64,000 nucleotides of DNA, taken from positions 62,001-126,000 of the forward strand of contig NZ_JAGPYK010000009.1 in NCBI RefSeq assembly GCF_018070045.1. Reading direction: 5' to 3'. Below the pieces are notes generated by a model. That model made no database searches and had not been told where the DNA came from. It was given only the letters and a program-made list of their open reading frames with translations. The number at the start of each line of letters is the position of its first letter. Position 1 is the first letter of the stretch. This DNA is from Micromonospora sp. U21. GTDB taxonomy: Bacteria; Actinomycetota; Actinomycetes; Mycobacteriales; Micromonosporaceae. A program made the position numbers and the translations under genes. This document shows positions 54,003-63,240 of this stretch, in pieces.

Positions 54003-56210
54003 GTGCCACCGAGGTCTGACGAGCCGCGCCGGGATCCCAAGGGGTCCCGGCGCGGCTCTTCACCTGACGCCGGCGCCACGGACGGGGAGTCGCGCGCCGG
54101 CGAGCCGGGCATGGGAGGGATCTCCGGCGCCCGGGCGTACACCCCTCGGGGTCGGACCATCCGCGAGGAGCGCGGCACGCCGCCGCGCAGCGGGGGTGCC
54201 GAGCAGCGGCGTACCCCGCGCAGCACCCGGTCCGGCGATCCGTTCCGGCCGGCGTTGCAGGTGCTCGACGGCGGCCGGGCCGCCGCCCGATCCGGCCGGC
54301 GGGACGCCCCGGCGGCGGGACGCGGCGGGGTCGTGCGCACCGTCGCGCCCCGTACCCCGCGCGGCCCGGCCGGCGACGAGCCGCCCCCGCGCCGGCGGAC
54401 CACGCCGCGCGCGCCGCGCCGTGCCGACCGCCCGGCGGCCCGCCGGCCGTCCCGCAAGCCGCCGCGACCGCCGAAGCTGGCCGACCCGCGGCTGCGGCTG
54501 CGGCTGGGCACCGCCCTGACCCTGGCGCTGTTCGCCGCCATCGGGATCCGGCTGATCTTCCTCCAGGCGGTGGACACCCCGGCGTACGCCGGTGGCGGCG
54601 TCGCCGACCGGACCCGCACGGTCGAGCTGCCCGCGCCGCGCGGCGCGATCTACGACCGCACCGGCGAGCCGCTGGCACACAGCGTCGAGGCGCGGTACGT
54701 GTTCGCCGACCCGACCGAGATCGAGGACTCGGCCGCCACCGCGAAGGCCCTCTCCCCGCTGCTCGGCATGCCGGTGTCGAAGCTGACCGAGCTGATGAAG
54801 CCCCGCAAGCTGGAGAACGGCAACCCGTCCCGGTTCGAGTACCTCGCCCGGGGGGTGGAGATCCCGACCGCCAAGCAGGTGGTGGCGCTCGAGCTGCCCG
54901 GCATCGGGGTGCACCGCGACGAGCGCCGCGAGGTGCCCGGCGACGACCTGGCGGCCAACCTGATCGGCTTCACCAGCCAGGACATGGTCGGGCTGGAGGG
55001 GCTGGAGGCCCGCTACAACGATCTGCTCGCCGGGCAGGACGGCAGGCGGGTGTACGAGGCCGGCCTCGGTGACCTCGCCGCGCCGATCCCGGGCGGCTAC
55101 AGCAAGACCACCCCGGCCAAGCCGGGCAGCTCGATCGCCCTCACGACCGACCGCGACCTGCAGTTCCGCACGCAGCAGATCCTCAGCGCGGGGATGGCGC
55201 GGCAGCACGGCGGCACGGCCGCGGCGGTGATCATCGACGTGCCCACCGGCGAGGTGCTGTCCCAGGCCAGCCACCCCACCTACAACGCGGCGAAGCCGAT
55301 CCCGAGCGACCCGGTCGCCCGGGAGGACGCGGCGACCAGCTTCGTGGTCGACCCCGGCTCGGTGCACAAGGCGATCACGTTCGGCGCGGCGTTGCAGGAG
55401 GGGGTGATCACCCCGGACACCACGCTGCCCATCGCGAACAGCATCAAGATGGGCGACACCTGGTTCTCCGACACCCACCATGCCAACGGCCGGCGGATGA
55501 GCATGCCCGGGATGCTCGCCTACTCGTCGAACGTCGGCACCATCACCATCGCCGACAAGCTCGGCCGGGACCGGTTGATCGACTACCAGAAGCGGTTCGG
55601 GCTCGGCCAGCCCACCGGTGAGGGAGTGCCCGGCGAGGCCAGCGGTCGGCTGCTGCCGGCCGACGAGTGGAGCGGGTCGTCGTACGGATCGGTGCCGATC
55701 GGGCACAGCGTCGACGCCACGCCGCTGCAGATGGCCGCCGCGTACGCCGCCATCGCCAACGACGGCACGTACGTGCAGCCACACCTGGTCAAGGAGACGA
55801 TCGGCCCGGACGGCAAGCGCACCCCGACGCCCGCGCCGATCACCCGGTCGGTGCTCAGCCCGCAGAACGCGGCGGCGCTGCGCACCATGCTGGAGGCGGT
55901 CACCACGGTCGACGGCGCCACCGGCGTGGGCGCGGCGGTCCCCGGCTACCGGATCGCCGGCAAGACCGGCACCGGCTGGCGGCTGGTGGACGGCAAGAAG
56001 CAGCGCGGCGAGGTGTCCTCCTTCATCGGCATGGCTCCCGCCGAGAAGCCCCGGTACGTGATCGCGGTCTTCGTGTACGCGCCCGACGGCGGAGGTGCGG
56101 CGATCGCGGTGCCGGCGTTCCGCGACATGATGCAGTTCACGCTGCGTCACTACCGCGTACCGCCGTCCACCGGCGGTTCGGCGCCCAAGTTCGTGGTCTA
56201 TCCGCGCTGA
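54003..56210 (+). CDS. ftsI: Division-specific penicillin-binding protein (FtsI/PBP2-type)
   Basis: A 735-residue class B transpeptidase that cross-links septal peptidoglycan. A very long Arg/Pro-rich cytoplasmic segment (about 1-165) precedes one membrane helix (about 172-190), a dimerisation/pedestal domain, and the transpeptidase domain. Active-site motifs: S453-V-H-K456 (SxxK), S508-S-N510 (SxN) and K654-T-G656 (KTG). No PASTA repeats follow. GTG at 54003 lies 3 bases after ftsL. The unusually long cytoplasmic tail is typical of some actinobacteria and may bind other division proteins (inference). Confidence 0.95.
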   Translation: MPPRSDEPRRDPKGSRRGSSPDAGATDGESRAGEPGMGGISGARAYTPRGRTIREERGTPPRSGGAEQRRTPRSTRSGDPFRPALQVLDGGRAAARSGRRDAPAAGRGGVVRTVAPRTPRGPAGDEPPPRRRTTPRAPRRADRPAARRPSRKPPRPPKLADPRLRLRLGTALTLALFAAIGIRLIFLQAVDTPAYAGGGVADRTRTVELPAPRGAIYDRTGEPLAHSVEARYVFADPTEIEDSAATAKALSPLLGMPVSKLTELMKPRKLENGNPSRFEYLARGVEIPTAKQVVALELPGIGVHRDERREVPGDDLAANLIGFTSQDMVGLEGLEARYNDLLAGQDGRRVYEAGLGDLAAPIPGGYSKTTPAKPGSSIALTTDRDLQFRTQQILSAGMARQHGGTAAAVIIDVPTGEVLSQASHPTYNAAKPIPSDPVAREDAATSFVVDPGSVHKAITFGAALQEGVITPDTTLPIANSIKMGDTWFSDTHHANGRRMSMPGMLAYSSNVGTITIADKLGRDRLIDYQKRFGLGQPTGEGVPGEASGRLLPADEWSGSSYGSVPIGHSVDATPLQMAAAYAAIANDGTYVQPHLVKETIGPDGKRTPTPAPITRSVLSPQNAAALRTMLEAVTTVDGATGVGAAVPGYRIAGKTGTGWRLVDGKKQRGEVSSFIGMAPAEKPRYVIAVFVYAPDGGGAAIAVPAFRDMMQFTLRHYRVPPSTGGSAPKFVVYPR

Positions 56211-56287
56211 GCAGCGACGGCGGGACATCATCGGTGAGTGCCGAAGAACCACCGGGGCGGCTGTGCGGCCGGAACCGGACGACCGGG

Positions 56288-56293
56288 TAGGGT
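56288..56293 (+). promoter_or_regulatory. Probable -10 box for murE
   Basis: TAGGGT ends 8 bases before the GTG at 56302, and no ribosome binding site is present, suggesting a leaderless promoter inside the dcw cluster. Confidence 0.5.
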
Positions 56294-56301
56294 CTGACGC
56301 C

Positions 56302-57825
56302 GTGCCCGGCAATCCACGTCCACGTACCGTGACCGGAGTCCGGCTCGGTGACCTCGCCGTCCGGCTCGCCGTCGACCTCCCGGCGGACGACGCCGGAGTG
56401 GTCGTCACCGGGGCGACCCACGCCAGCCAGGAGGTCCGCCCCGGCGACCTGTACGCGGCGCTGCCCGGCGCCCGGCGGCACGGCGCGGAGTTCGCCGCCG
56501 GCGCCGCCGAGGCCGGTGCGGTGGCCCTGCTGACCGACCCGGCCGGCGCCGAGCTGGCGGCGGGGACCGGCCTGCCCGCCCTGGTGGTGCCCGACCCCCG
56601 CGCGGTGCTCGGCGAGCTGGCCTCGGCCGTCCACGGCGACCCGACCGCCGAGCTGACCGTGATCGGCGTGACCGGCACCGCCGGAAAGACGTCCACCGCC
56701 TACCTGATCGAGTCGGGGCTGCGCGCCGCCGGGCACACCACCGGGTTGATCGGCACCGTGGAGACCCGGCTCGGTGACCTGGTGGTCGACAGCGTTCGCA
56801 CCACCCCCGAGGCGACCGACCTGCACGCCATGCTGGCCGTCGCCCGCGAGCGGGGGGTCACCGCGGTGGTCATGGAGGTCTCCAGCCACGCGCTGGCCAT
56901 GGGCCGGGTGGGCGGTGTCCGGTTCGCCGTCGGCGGTTACACCAACTTCGGCTCCGACCACCTGGACTTCCACGCCGACAGCGCCGACTACTTCGCCGCC
57001 AAGGCACAGCTCTTCGACGGCCGGTGCGCGGTCGAGGTGCTCAACCACGACGACCCGGCGCTGAAGCCGCTGTACCGGCCGGCGACGGTCAGCTACTCGG
57101 CGGCCGGCGACCCGGCCGCGACCTGGTGGGCCGACGGCGTGGACGGCGAGGGGTACGCCCAGCGGTTCACCGCGCACGGCCCGGACGGCGTGGTCCTGCC
57201 CGCCGGGGTGGCGCTGCCCGGGCGGCACAACGTCGCCAACGCGCTGCTGGCCATCGCCGCGCTGGTGGGCGCCGGGGTGGACCCGGCGACCGCGGCCGCC
57301 GGGGTGGCCGCCTGCGGCGGCGTGCCCGGCCGGCTGGAGCTGGTCGACGTCGCCGCGCCGGTGCGCGGGGTGGTCGACTACGCGCACAAGTCGGACGCGA
57401 TCGTGGCCGCGCTGGCCGCGCTGCGTGAGCTGAGCGCCGGCCGGTTGATCTGCGTGATCGGTGCCGGCGGGGACCGGGACCGGGGCAAGCGGCCGGTGAT
57501 GGGCTCCGCCGCGGCGGAGGGGGCCGACGTGGTGCTGGTGACCGACGACAATCCGCGCACCGAGGACCCGGCGGAGATCCGCGCCGAGGTGCTCGCCGGG
57601 GCGTACCGGGCCGGCACGGCCGCCCGGATCATCGAGGTGGCCGGCCGCCGGGCCGCGATCGGCGAGGCCGTCCGGCTGGCCGCGCCGGGCGACGTGATCG
57701 CGCTGCTCGGCAAGGGTCACGAGCGGGGCCAGGAGGTGGCGGGCGAGGTGTTCCCGTTCGACGACAGCATCGAGCTGGCCGACGCGCTGCGGGCCCGCTT
57801 CGGGGATCTGGCGGGTCAGCGGTGA
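56302..57825 (+). CDS. murE: UDP-MurNAc-tripeptide synthetase
   Basis: A 507-residue Mur ligase that adds the third peptide residue to the cytoplasmic precursor. P-loop GVTGTAGKTSTAY with Lys129, and substrate-choice motif D416-N-P-R419, which is the mark of meso-diaminopimelate rather than lysine. This fits Micromonospora-type DAP walls. GTG at 56302 is preferred over 56263 because the -10 box lies between. It follows ftsI by about 90 bases and overlaps murF by GTGA. Confidence 0.95.
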   Translation: MPGNPRPRTVTGVRLGDLAVRLAVDLPADDAGVVVTGATHASQEVRPGDLYAALPGARRHGAEFAAGAAEAGAVALLTDPAGAELAAGTGLPALVVPDPRAVLGELASAVHGDPTAELTVIGVTGTAGKTSTAYLIESGLRAAGHTTGLIGTVETRLGDLVVDSVRTTPEATDLHAMLAVARERGVTAVVMEVSSHALAMGRVGGVRFAVGGYTNFGSDHLDFHADSADYFAAKAQLFDGRCAVEVLNHDDPALKPLYRPATVSYSAAGDPAATWWADGVDGEGYAQRFTAHGPDGVVLPAGVALPGRHNVANALLAIAALVGAGVDPATAAAGVAACGGVPGRLELVDVAAPVRGVVDYAHKSDAIVAALAALRELSAGRLICVIGAGGDRDRGKRPVMGSAAAEGADVVLVTDDNPRTEDPAEIRAEVLAGAYRAGTAARIIEVAGRRAAIGEAVRLAAPGDVIALLGKGHERGQEVAGEVFPFDDSIELADALRARFGDLAGQR

Positions 57826-59225
57826 TCGCGCTGAGCCTGGCCGAGGTGGCCGCGGCGGTCGACGGGCGGCTGGTCGCCGCCGACCCGGCCGCCACCGTCA
57901 CCGGCCCCGTCGAGTTCGACTCGCGCAAGGTGGGGCCGGGGTCGCTCTTCGTGGCCTTCCCGGGGGAGAAGGTCGACGGGCACGACTACGCGTCGGCGGC
58001 GATGTCGGCCGGCGCGGTGGCCGTGCTCGGCACCCGCGAGGTGCCCGGAGTACCGATGGTGCTGGTCACCGACGCGTTGACCGCGATGGGCCGGCTGGCC
58101 CGCGCGGTGGTGGACCGGCTGCCCGGGCTGACCGTGATCGGCCTGACCGGCTCCTCCGGCAAGACCACCACCAAGGACCTGATCGGCCAGCTCACCGCCC
58201 GGCTCGGGCCCACGGTGGCGCCGCCCGGCTCGTTCAACAACGAGCTGGGGCACCCGCACACCGCGTTGCGGGCCGGGCCGGACACCCGCTACCTGGTGCT
58301 GGAGAAGGGCTCGCGCGGGGTGGGGCATGTGCGCTACCTGTGCGAGATCGTGCCGCCGCGGATCTCCGTGGTGCTCAACGTCGGGACGTCGCACATCGGT
58401 GAGTTCGGCTCGCAGGAGACCATCGCCGTGGCCAAGGGGGAGCTGGTCGAGGCGCTGCCGCCGGACGGGTTGGCGGTGCTCAACGCCGACGACCCGCGGG
58501 TGGACGCGATGGCGAGCCGCACCCGGGCCCGGGTGGTCCGCTACGGCGAGGCGCCGGACGCCGACGTGCGGGCCGAGGACGTCACGCTGGACGACCGGGG
58601 GCGTGGGTCGTACACCCTGGTCACCCCGGAGGGGAGCGCGCCGGTGCGGCTCGGGCTGACCGGCCGTCACCAGGTCTCCAACACCCTCGCCGCGGCGGCG
58701 GTCGCCCGGGAGCTGGGCATGCCGCTGGCCGAGCTGGCAACGGCGCTCGGCGAGCTGGGGTTGGTGTCCACCCGACGGATGGACGTCTTCGACCGCCCCG
58801 ACGGGGTGACCGTGATCGACGACTCGTACAACGCCAACCCGGCCTCGATGTCGGCGGCGCTGAAGGCGCTCGCCAGCCTCGGTCAGGGTCGGCGTACCGT
58901 CGCGGTGCTCGGCTACATGGCCGAGCTGGGCCCGTTCGAGCGGGACGGCCACGCTGAGGTCGGCCAACTCGCGGCCGAGCTGGGTGTCGACCGGCTGCTC
59001 GTGGTGGGTGAGCCGGCTGCGTCGATCCATGAGGGCGCGACAGCGGTAGGGAACTGGGGAGGAGAGTCGGTGCTGCTCACCGATCAGGCGGCGGCCGTCG
59101 AGGTGCTGCGGGGCGAGCTACGACCGGGCGATGTCGTCCTGGTCAAGGGCTCCCGGTACCGGACGTGGGAGGTGGCCGACGCCCTGCGCGCCGACGCCAC
59201 CTCCGGGAATGGAGCTACCGCGTGA
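57822..59225 (+). CDS. murF: UDP-MurNAc-pentapeptide synthetase
   Basis: A 467-residue Mur ligase joining D-Ala-D-Ala to the tripeptide precursor. The P-loop is [15 protein letters not shown] (about 107-121), the Glu/His metal region [15 protein letters not shown] and the C-terminal [15 protein letters not shown] are typical of MurF. GTG at 57822 overlaps the murE stop and its TGA overlaps the mraY start. Length and order are standard. Confidence 0.96.
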   Translation: MIALSLAEVAAAVDGRLVAADPAATVTGPVEFDSRKVGPGSLFVAFPGEKVDGHDYASAAMSAGAVAVLGTREVPGVPMVLVTDALTAMGRLARAVVDRLPGLTVIGLTGSSGKTTTKDLIGQLTARLGPTVAPPGSFNNELGHPHTALRAGPDTRYLVLEKGSRGVGHVRYLCEIVPPRISVVLNVGTSHIGEFGSQETIAVAKGELVEALPPDGLAVLNADDPRVDAMASRTRARVVRYGEAPDADVRAEDVTLDDRGRGSYTLVTPEGSAPVRLGLTGRHQVSNTLAAAAVARELGMPLAELATALGELGLVSTRRMDVFDRPDGVTVIDDSYNANPASMSAALKALASLGQGRRTVAVLGYMAELGPFERDGHAEVGQLAAELGVDRLLVVGEPAASIHEGATAVGNWGGESVLLTDQAAAVEVLRGELRPGDVVLVKGSRYRTWEVADALRADATSGNGATA

Positions 59226-60346
59226 GGGCGGTCATCGTCGCCGTCGGGGTGGCCTTCCTCGTCTCGCTCTTCTGCACCCCGATCGCGATCAAGGTGTTCA
59301 CCCGGCTCAAGGCCGGCCAGCCGATCCGGGCCGAGGGCCCGGCCATGCACCAGACCAAGAAGGGCACGCCCACGATGGGCGGCGTGGTCTTCATCCTGGC
59401 CACGGTCATCGCGTACGTGGCCGGCCACCTGGCCCTGACCACCCTGCCGGACGCGCAGATCGCCCAGGTGGAGCCGACCATCACCGCGCTGGTGCTGCTG
59501 GGGCTGATGGTGTTCTCCGGTGCGGTGGGCTTCCTCGACGACTTCCTCAAGGTGCGCAAGCGCAACAGCGCCGGGCTCAACAAGCGCGGCAAGCTGCTCG
59601 GCCAGATCCTGGTCGGCGCGGTCTTCGGCGTGGTGGCGCTGTACTTCCCGAGCACGATGACCGACGCGACGGGCGCGGTGACCAACACCGAGACGGTGGG
59701 CAGCACCACGCTGAGCTTCATCCGGGACATCGACGCCCTGGAGGTCAGCAAGATCGGTGCGGTGATCATCTTCATCTTCGTGGTGATGGGCGCGACGAAC
59801 GGGGTGAACCTCACCGACGGCCTGGACGGTCTGGCCACCGGCGCCTCGGTGATGGTGCTCGCCGCGTACGCCCTGATCGCGTTCTGGCAGTACCGACACT
59901 GGTGCGCCGACCCGAGCTACACCCAGGACTACTGCTACGCCGTCCGCGACCCGTTGGAGATCGCGCTGATAGCCGGGGCGGCGGCGGGGGCCTGTGTCGG
60001 CTTCCTGTGGTGGAACACGTCCCCGGCGCGGATCTTCATGGGTGACACCGGGGCGCTGGGGCTGGGCGGCCTCATCGCCGGTATGGCGATGTCCACCCGG
60101 ACCATCCTGCTGCTCCCGATCATCGGCGGGCTCTTCGTGATCATCACGATGTCCGTGGTGATCCAGATCATCTCCTTCCGAACCACCGGCAAACGTGTGT
60201 TCCGGATGTCGCCGTTGCAGCACCACTTCGAGTTGGCCGGCTGGAGTGAGGTCAACATCGTGGTCCGGTTCTGGATCATCGCCGGTATCGGGGTGGCCAT
60301 CGCGCTGGGCCTGTTCTACAGCGAGTTCCTCGCCAACATGACCTGA
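59222..60346 (+). CDS. mraY: Phospho-MurNAc-pentapeptide transferase
   Basis: A 374-residue membrane enzyme that makes lipid I on undecaprenyl phosphate. About ten membrane helices. Catalytic and substrate motifs: [35 protein letters not shown] (paired Asp), [16 protein letters not shown] and [17 protein letters not shown] at 59222 overlaps the murF stop. Next in the usual order would come murD, but the following 195 bases contain only repeats, then ftsW. Confidence 0.97.
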   Translation: MRAVIVAVGVAFLVSLFCTPIAIKVFTRLKAGQPIRAEGPAMHQTKKGTPTMGGVVFILATVIAYVAGHLALTTLPDAQIAQVEPTITALVLLGLMVFSGAVGFLDDFLKVRKRNSAGLNKRGKLLGQILVGAVFGVVALYFPSTMTDATGAVTNTETVGSTTLSFIRDIDALEVSKIGAVIIFIFVVMGATNGVNLTDGLDGLATGASVMVLAAYALIAFWQYRHWCADPSYTQDYCYAVRDPLEIALIAGAAAGACVGFLWWNTSPARIFMGDTGALGLGGLIAGMAMSTRTILLLPIIGGLFVIITMSVVIQIISFRTTGKRVFRMSPLQHHFELAGWSEVNIVVRFWIIAGIGVAIALGLFYSEFLANMT

Positions 60347-60351
60347 TCCCC

Positions 60352-60396
60352 GATCCCCCCGATCGCGCCGATCGCGCCGATCCCCCCGATCGCGCC
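60352..60396. repeat. 9-bp tandem repeat, five copies
   Basis: GATCCCCCC and GATCGCGCC units alternate five times without gaps and run directly into the 56-bp palindromic element. They lie in the mraY-ftsW gap. Confidence 0.88.
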
Positions 60397-60458
60397 GATC
60401 TAGGGCGGATTGCAGTGGCTGAAGATCAGCTAGCAGCGATTCTCCCTAGATCGGCGCG
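60391..60458. repeat. 56-bp palindromic element, copy 2 (with flanks)
   Basis: CGCGCCGATCTAGGG (60391-60405) and CCCTAGATCGGCGCG (60444-60458) are perfect 15-bp outer arms. The core 60397-60452 is the reverse complement homologue of 12525-12580, about 77% identical and equal in length, with the loop conserved. It sits in the gap where murD would be. Confidence 0.9.
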
Positions 60459-60541
60459 GCTCAGGACGGGCGCGCGTGCGGCGACACGCCGAGAACGGTG
60501 TTGCGGCGGGCGCATCCGGGCAGAGCGGTGATGATGAGCGG

Positions 60542-62134
60542 ATGGGGGAGGAACACACCAACGCGGCCGGCGGGACACGATCGGTGCGTCATCCGGAGGC
60601 GGGAGCCAAGGCCACACCACGGCCCAGCGGATCGGCCCAGCTCGGATCCGAAGCACCACCGCCGCAGGAGCCCACGGCCGGCGGCTTGATCGCCGTACGT
60701 GGGCTGGACGCGGCCGGCGGGCTGGCGGCGCTGCGCGGCCTGCTGGACCGGCCGCTGGCCTCCTACTACCTGCTGCTGTCCAGCGCCGGCCTGCTGCTGC
60801 TGATCGGGCTGACCATGGTCTTCTCGGCGACCAGCGTGCGCGACTACGCCGAGGACGGCAACGCTTCGGCCTCGGTGACCAAGCAGGCCATCTTCGCGGT
60901 GATCGGGATCGGGGTGTTCTGGGCCTGCCAGCGGCTGCCCGCCAGCACCTACCGGTCGTTGGGCCGGCCGCTGCTGTTCACCGCCGTGGCGCTGTTGCTG
61001 GTGCTCAACCTGCTGCTCGCCTACGCCCGGCTGACCGACCAGGACTCGGCCCGGATCGGCCCGATCGAGGCGCGGCTGCTCTGGCTGTTCATCGGCGGGA
61101 TCCAGCTGCAGCCCTCCGAGCTGGCCAAGTTCGCGCTGGTGCTGTGGGGCGCGCACCTGATCGCCCGCAAGGGCGCCGCGCTGGGCTGGTGGCGGGAGCT
61201 GGCCACACCGCTCTTCCCGGTGATGGGTCTGCTCTTCGTGCTGGTCGGCTACAACGACGTGGGCACCATGCTGTGCCTGCTGGCCCTGGTGGTCGGCCTG
61301 CTCTGGGCCGCCGGGGTGCGGATGCGGGTCTTCGGCGCGCTGACGGTGGTCGGACTGCTCGGCGTCGGCCTGCTCATCGCGGTGGCGTCGCTGGGCGCCG
61401 GCTCTGGCGAGCAGGGCGCGGACAACTACCGGTTCGCCCGGCTAACCATGTTCTTCAACCCGCCGGACCCGGAGACGTGCAAGCTCGGCGACTGCCTCCA
61501 GTTCTATCAGGGCCGACTGGCCATCGAGCACGGCGGCTGGTTCGGTGTCGGGCTGGGCAAGAGCAGCCTCAAGTGGGACTGGCTGCCCGAGGCGCACAAC
61601 GACTTCATCTTCGCGATCATCGCCGAGGAGCTGGGCGTGATCGGCTGCGTGGTGGTGCTCGCGCTCTTCGCGGTGCTCGCGTACACCGGGCTGCGGGTCG
61701 CCCGGCGGGTCGACGACCCGTTCCGGCGGCTCGCCGCCGCGGCGGTGACCACCTGGCTGGTCAGCCAGGCCGTGATCAATATCGGTGGGGTGGTCGGGCT
61801 GCTGCCGATCACCGGCCTGCCGCTGCCGTTCATCTCCGACGGCGGAAGTGCCCTGGTCGTGACATTGGCCGCGATCGGCATGCTGGCGTCCTTCGCGCGC
61901 GCCGAACCCGATGCGGCCAGAGCACTGCATGCCCGTCCGCCGGCCCGGTGGGTCCGACTACTCTGGGCCCCGTTGCCGCCGCTTCCCGGCCGGCGTCGCC
62001 GATCGGCGACGCCGCCGGCTGGCCGAGGGTCCGTGCCCCGGTCCCGCAAGCGGCGCCAGGACGACCAGGCCGCACCGCGCGGGGTCCGGCAGGACCGGAC
62101 TCGCAGCGGTACGGCGAGCGAGAGGAGACGCTGA
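60542..62134 (+). CDS. ftsW: Septal peptidoglycan glycosyltransferase FtsW
   Basis: A 530-residue SEDS-family polymerase of glycan strands. About ten helices between residues 75 and 460. Hallmarks: QLQPSELAKFALVLWGA, WDWLPEAHNDFIFAIIAEEL and the final ITGLPLPFISDGGSA. Both ends are long hydrophilic cytoplasmic tails (about 70 N-terminal and 75 C-terminal residues, Arg-rich), longer than in E. coli. ATG at 60542 is tentative, since the ribosome site is weak; the frame remains open further upstream. It is one base overlapped with murG. It follows the murD-less gap. Confidence 0.93.
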   Translation: MGEEHTNAAGGTRSVRHPEAGAKATPRPSGSAQLGSEAPPPQEPTAGGLIAVRGLDAAGGLAALRGLLDRPLASYYLLLSSAGLLLLIGLTMVFSATSVRDYAEDGNASASVTKQAIFAVIGIGVFWACQRLPASTYRSLGRPLLFTAVALLLVLNLLLAYARLTDQDSARIGPIEARLLWLFIGGIQLQPSELAKFALVLWGAHLIARKGAALGWWRELATPLFPVMGLLFVLVGYNDVGTMLCLLALVVGLLWAAGVRMRVFGALTVVGLLGVGLLIAVASLGAGSGEQGADNYRFARLTMFFNPPDPETCKLGDCLQFYQGRLAIEHGGWFGVGLGKSSLKWDWLPEAHNDFIFAIIAEELGVIGCVVVLALFAVLAYTGLRVARRVDDPFRRLAAAAVTTWLVSQAVINIGGVVGLLPITGLPLPFISDGGSALVVTLAAIGMLASFARAEPDAARALHARPPARWVRLLWAPLPPLPGRRRRSATPPAGRGSVPRSRKRRQDDQAAPRGVRQDRTRSGTASERRR

Positions 62135-63240
62135 TGGGTCCGCTGCGTTCGGTGGTGCTCGCGGGAGGTGGCACCGGGGGGCACGTCTACCCGCTGCTCG
62201 CCTTCGCCGACTGCCTGCGCCGACACGACCCGGGCGTCCGGATCACCTGCCTCGGCACACCACGCGGTATGGAGAACGAGCTGATCCCGCCGCACGGCTA
62301 CGACCTGCGGCAGATCCCGGCGTACCAGCTGCCCCGGTCGGTCAACATGAACCTGGTCCGCACCCCGGGCCGGATGTGGACCGCGGCCCGCGCGGCGGGC
62401 AAGGTGATCGACGAGGTGCGCGCCGACGTGGTGGTCGGCTTCGGCGGGTACGTCTCGGTGCCGGCCTACCTCGCAGCCTGGCGCCGGGAGCTGCCGATGG
62501 TGATCCACGAGGTGAACGTGCCGCCGGGGGTGGCCAACCGGCTGGGCATGAAGTTCACCAAGAACGTCGCCGTCGGGTTCCCGCACCAGCCGAGCCAGGC
62601 CGAGTCGCTGCGCGACGCCACCGTGGTCGGAGTGCCCCTGCGCCGCAGCATCGCCGGGCTGGACCGGTACGCGCTGCGCAACGCTGCCCGCGCGCACTTC
62701 GGGCTCCGCCCGGACCTGCCGGTGCTCTTCGTCGCGGGCGGCTCGTCGGGCGCCCGCTCGATCAACCTGGCGGTCTCCGGGGCGGCCAAGGAACTCGCCC
62801 GCAACGGTGTGCAGGTGCTGCACGTGATGGGCGCCCGCAACGAGCCGGTGCCGATCCCCAGCGACCTGCCGGTGCCGTACGTGACGCTGCCGTACCTGTC
62901 GGAGATGGAGCTGGGCTACGCAGCCGCCGACCTGATGCTGGGCCGGGGCGGGGCGATGACCTGCGCCGAGGTGGCCGCCATCGGGTTGCCCACGATCTAC
63001 GTGCCGTACCCGCACAGCAACCAGGAGCAGAGGCGCAACGCGCTGCCCGTGGTGGAGGCCGGCGGCGGGCTGCTGGTCGACGACGCGGAGCTGACCCCCG
63101 ACTGGCTGGAGCGCACCGTGATCCCGCTCATCCGTGACCCGCAGCGGCTGTACGCGATGGGCGCTGCGGCGTCCGCGTACGGGCGGCGCGACGGGGACGA
63201 GGCGCTGCGCTCGTTCGTCATCGAGGCGGTGGCCCGATGA
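62134..63240 (+). CDS. murG: UDP-GlcNAc transferase MurG
   Basis: A 368-residue membrane-associated GT-B glycosyltransferase making lipid II from lipid I. N-domain loop LAGGGTGGHVYPLLAFAD, FGGYVSVPAYLAAW, EVNVPPGVANR, second loop VAGGSSGARSIN, and UDP-GlcNAc motif GRGGAMTCAEVAAIGLP are all present. ATG at 62134 shares one base with the ftsW stop and has GAGGAGA 5 bases upstream. Its stop overlaps murC by ATGA. Confidence 0.97.
   Translation: MGPLRSVVLAGGGTGGHVYPLLAFADCLRRHDPGVRITCLGTPRGMENELIPPHGYDLRQIPAYQLPRSVNMNLVRTPGRMWTAARAAGKVIDEVRADVVVGFGGYVSVPAYLAAWRRELPMVIHEVNVPPGVANRLGMKFTKNVAVGFPHQPSQAESLRDATVVGVPLRRSIAGLDRYALRNAARAHFGLRPDLPVLFVAGGSSGARSINLAVSGAAKELARNGVQVLHVMGARNEPVPIPSDLPVPYVTLPYLSEMELGYAAADLMLGRGGAMTCAEVAAIGLPTIYVPYPHSNQEQRRNALPVVEAGGGLLVDDAELTPDWLERTVIPLIRDPQRLYAMGAAASAYGRRDGDEALRSFVIEAVAR

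Noticed and set aside
54060..56696. 878-codon minus-strand frame across ftsI
   Set aside because: Antisense to ftsI, whose motifs are complete; shadow frame.
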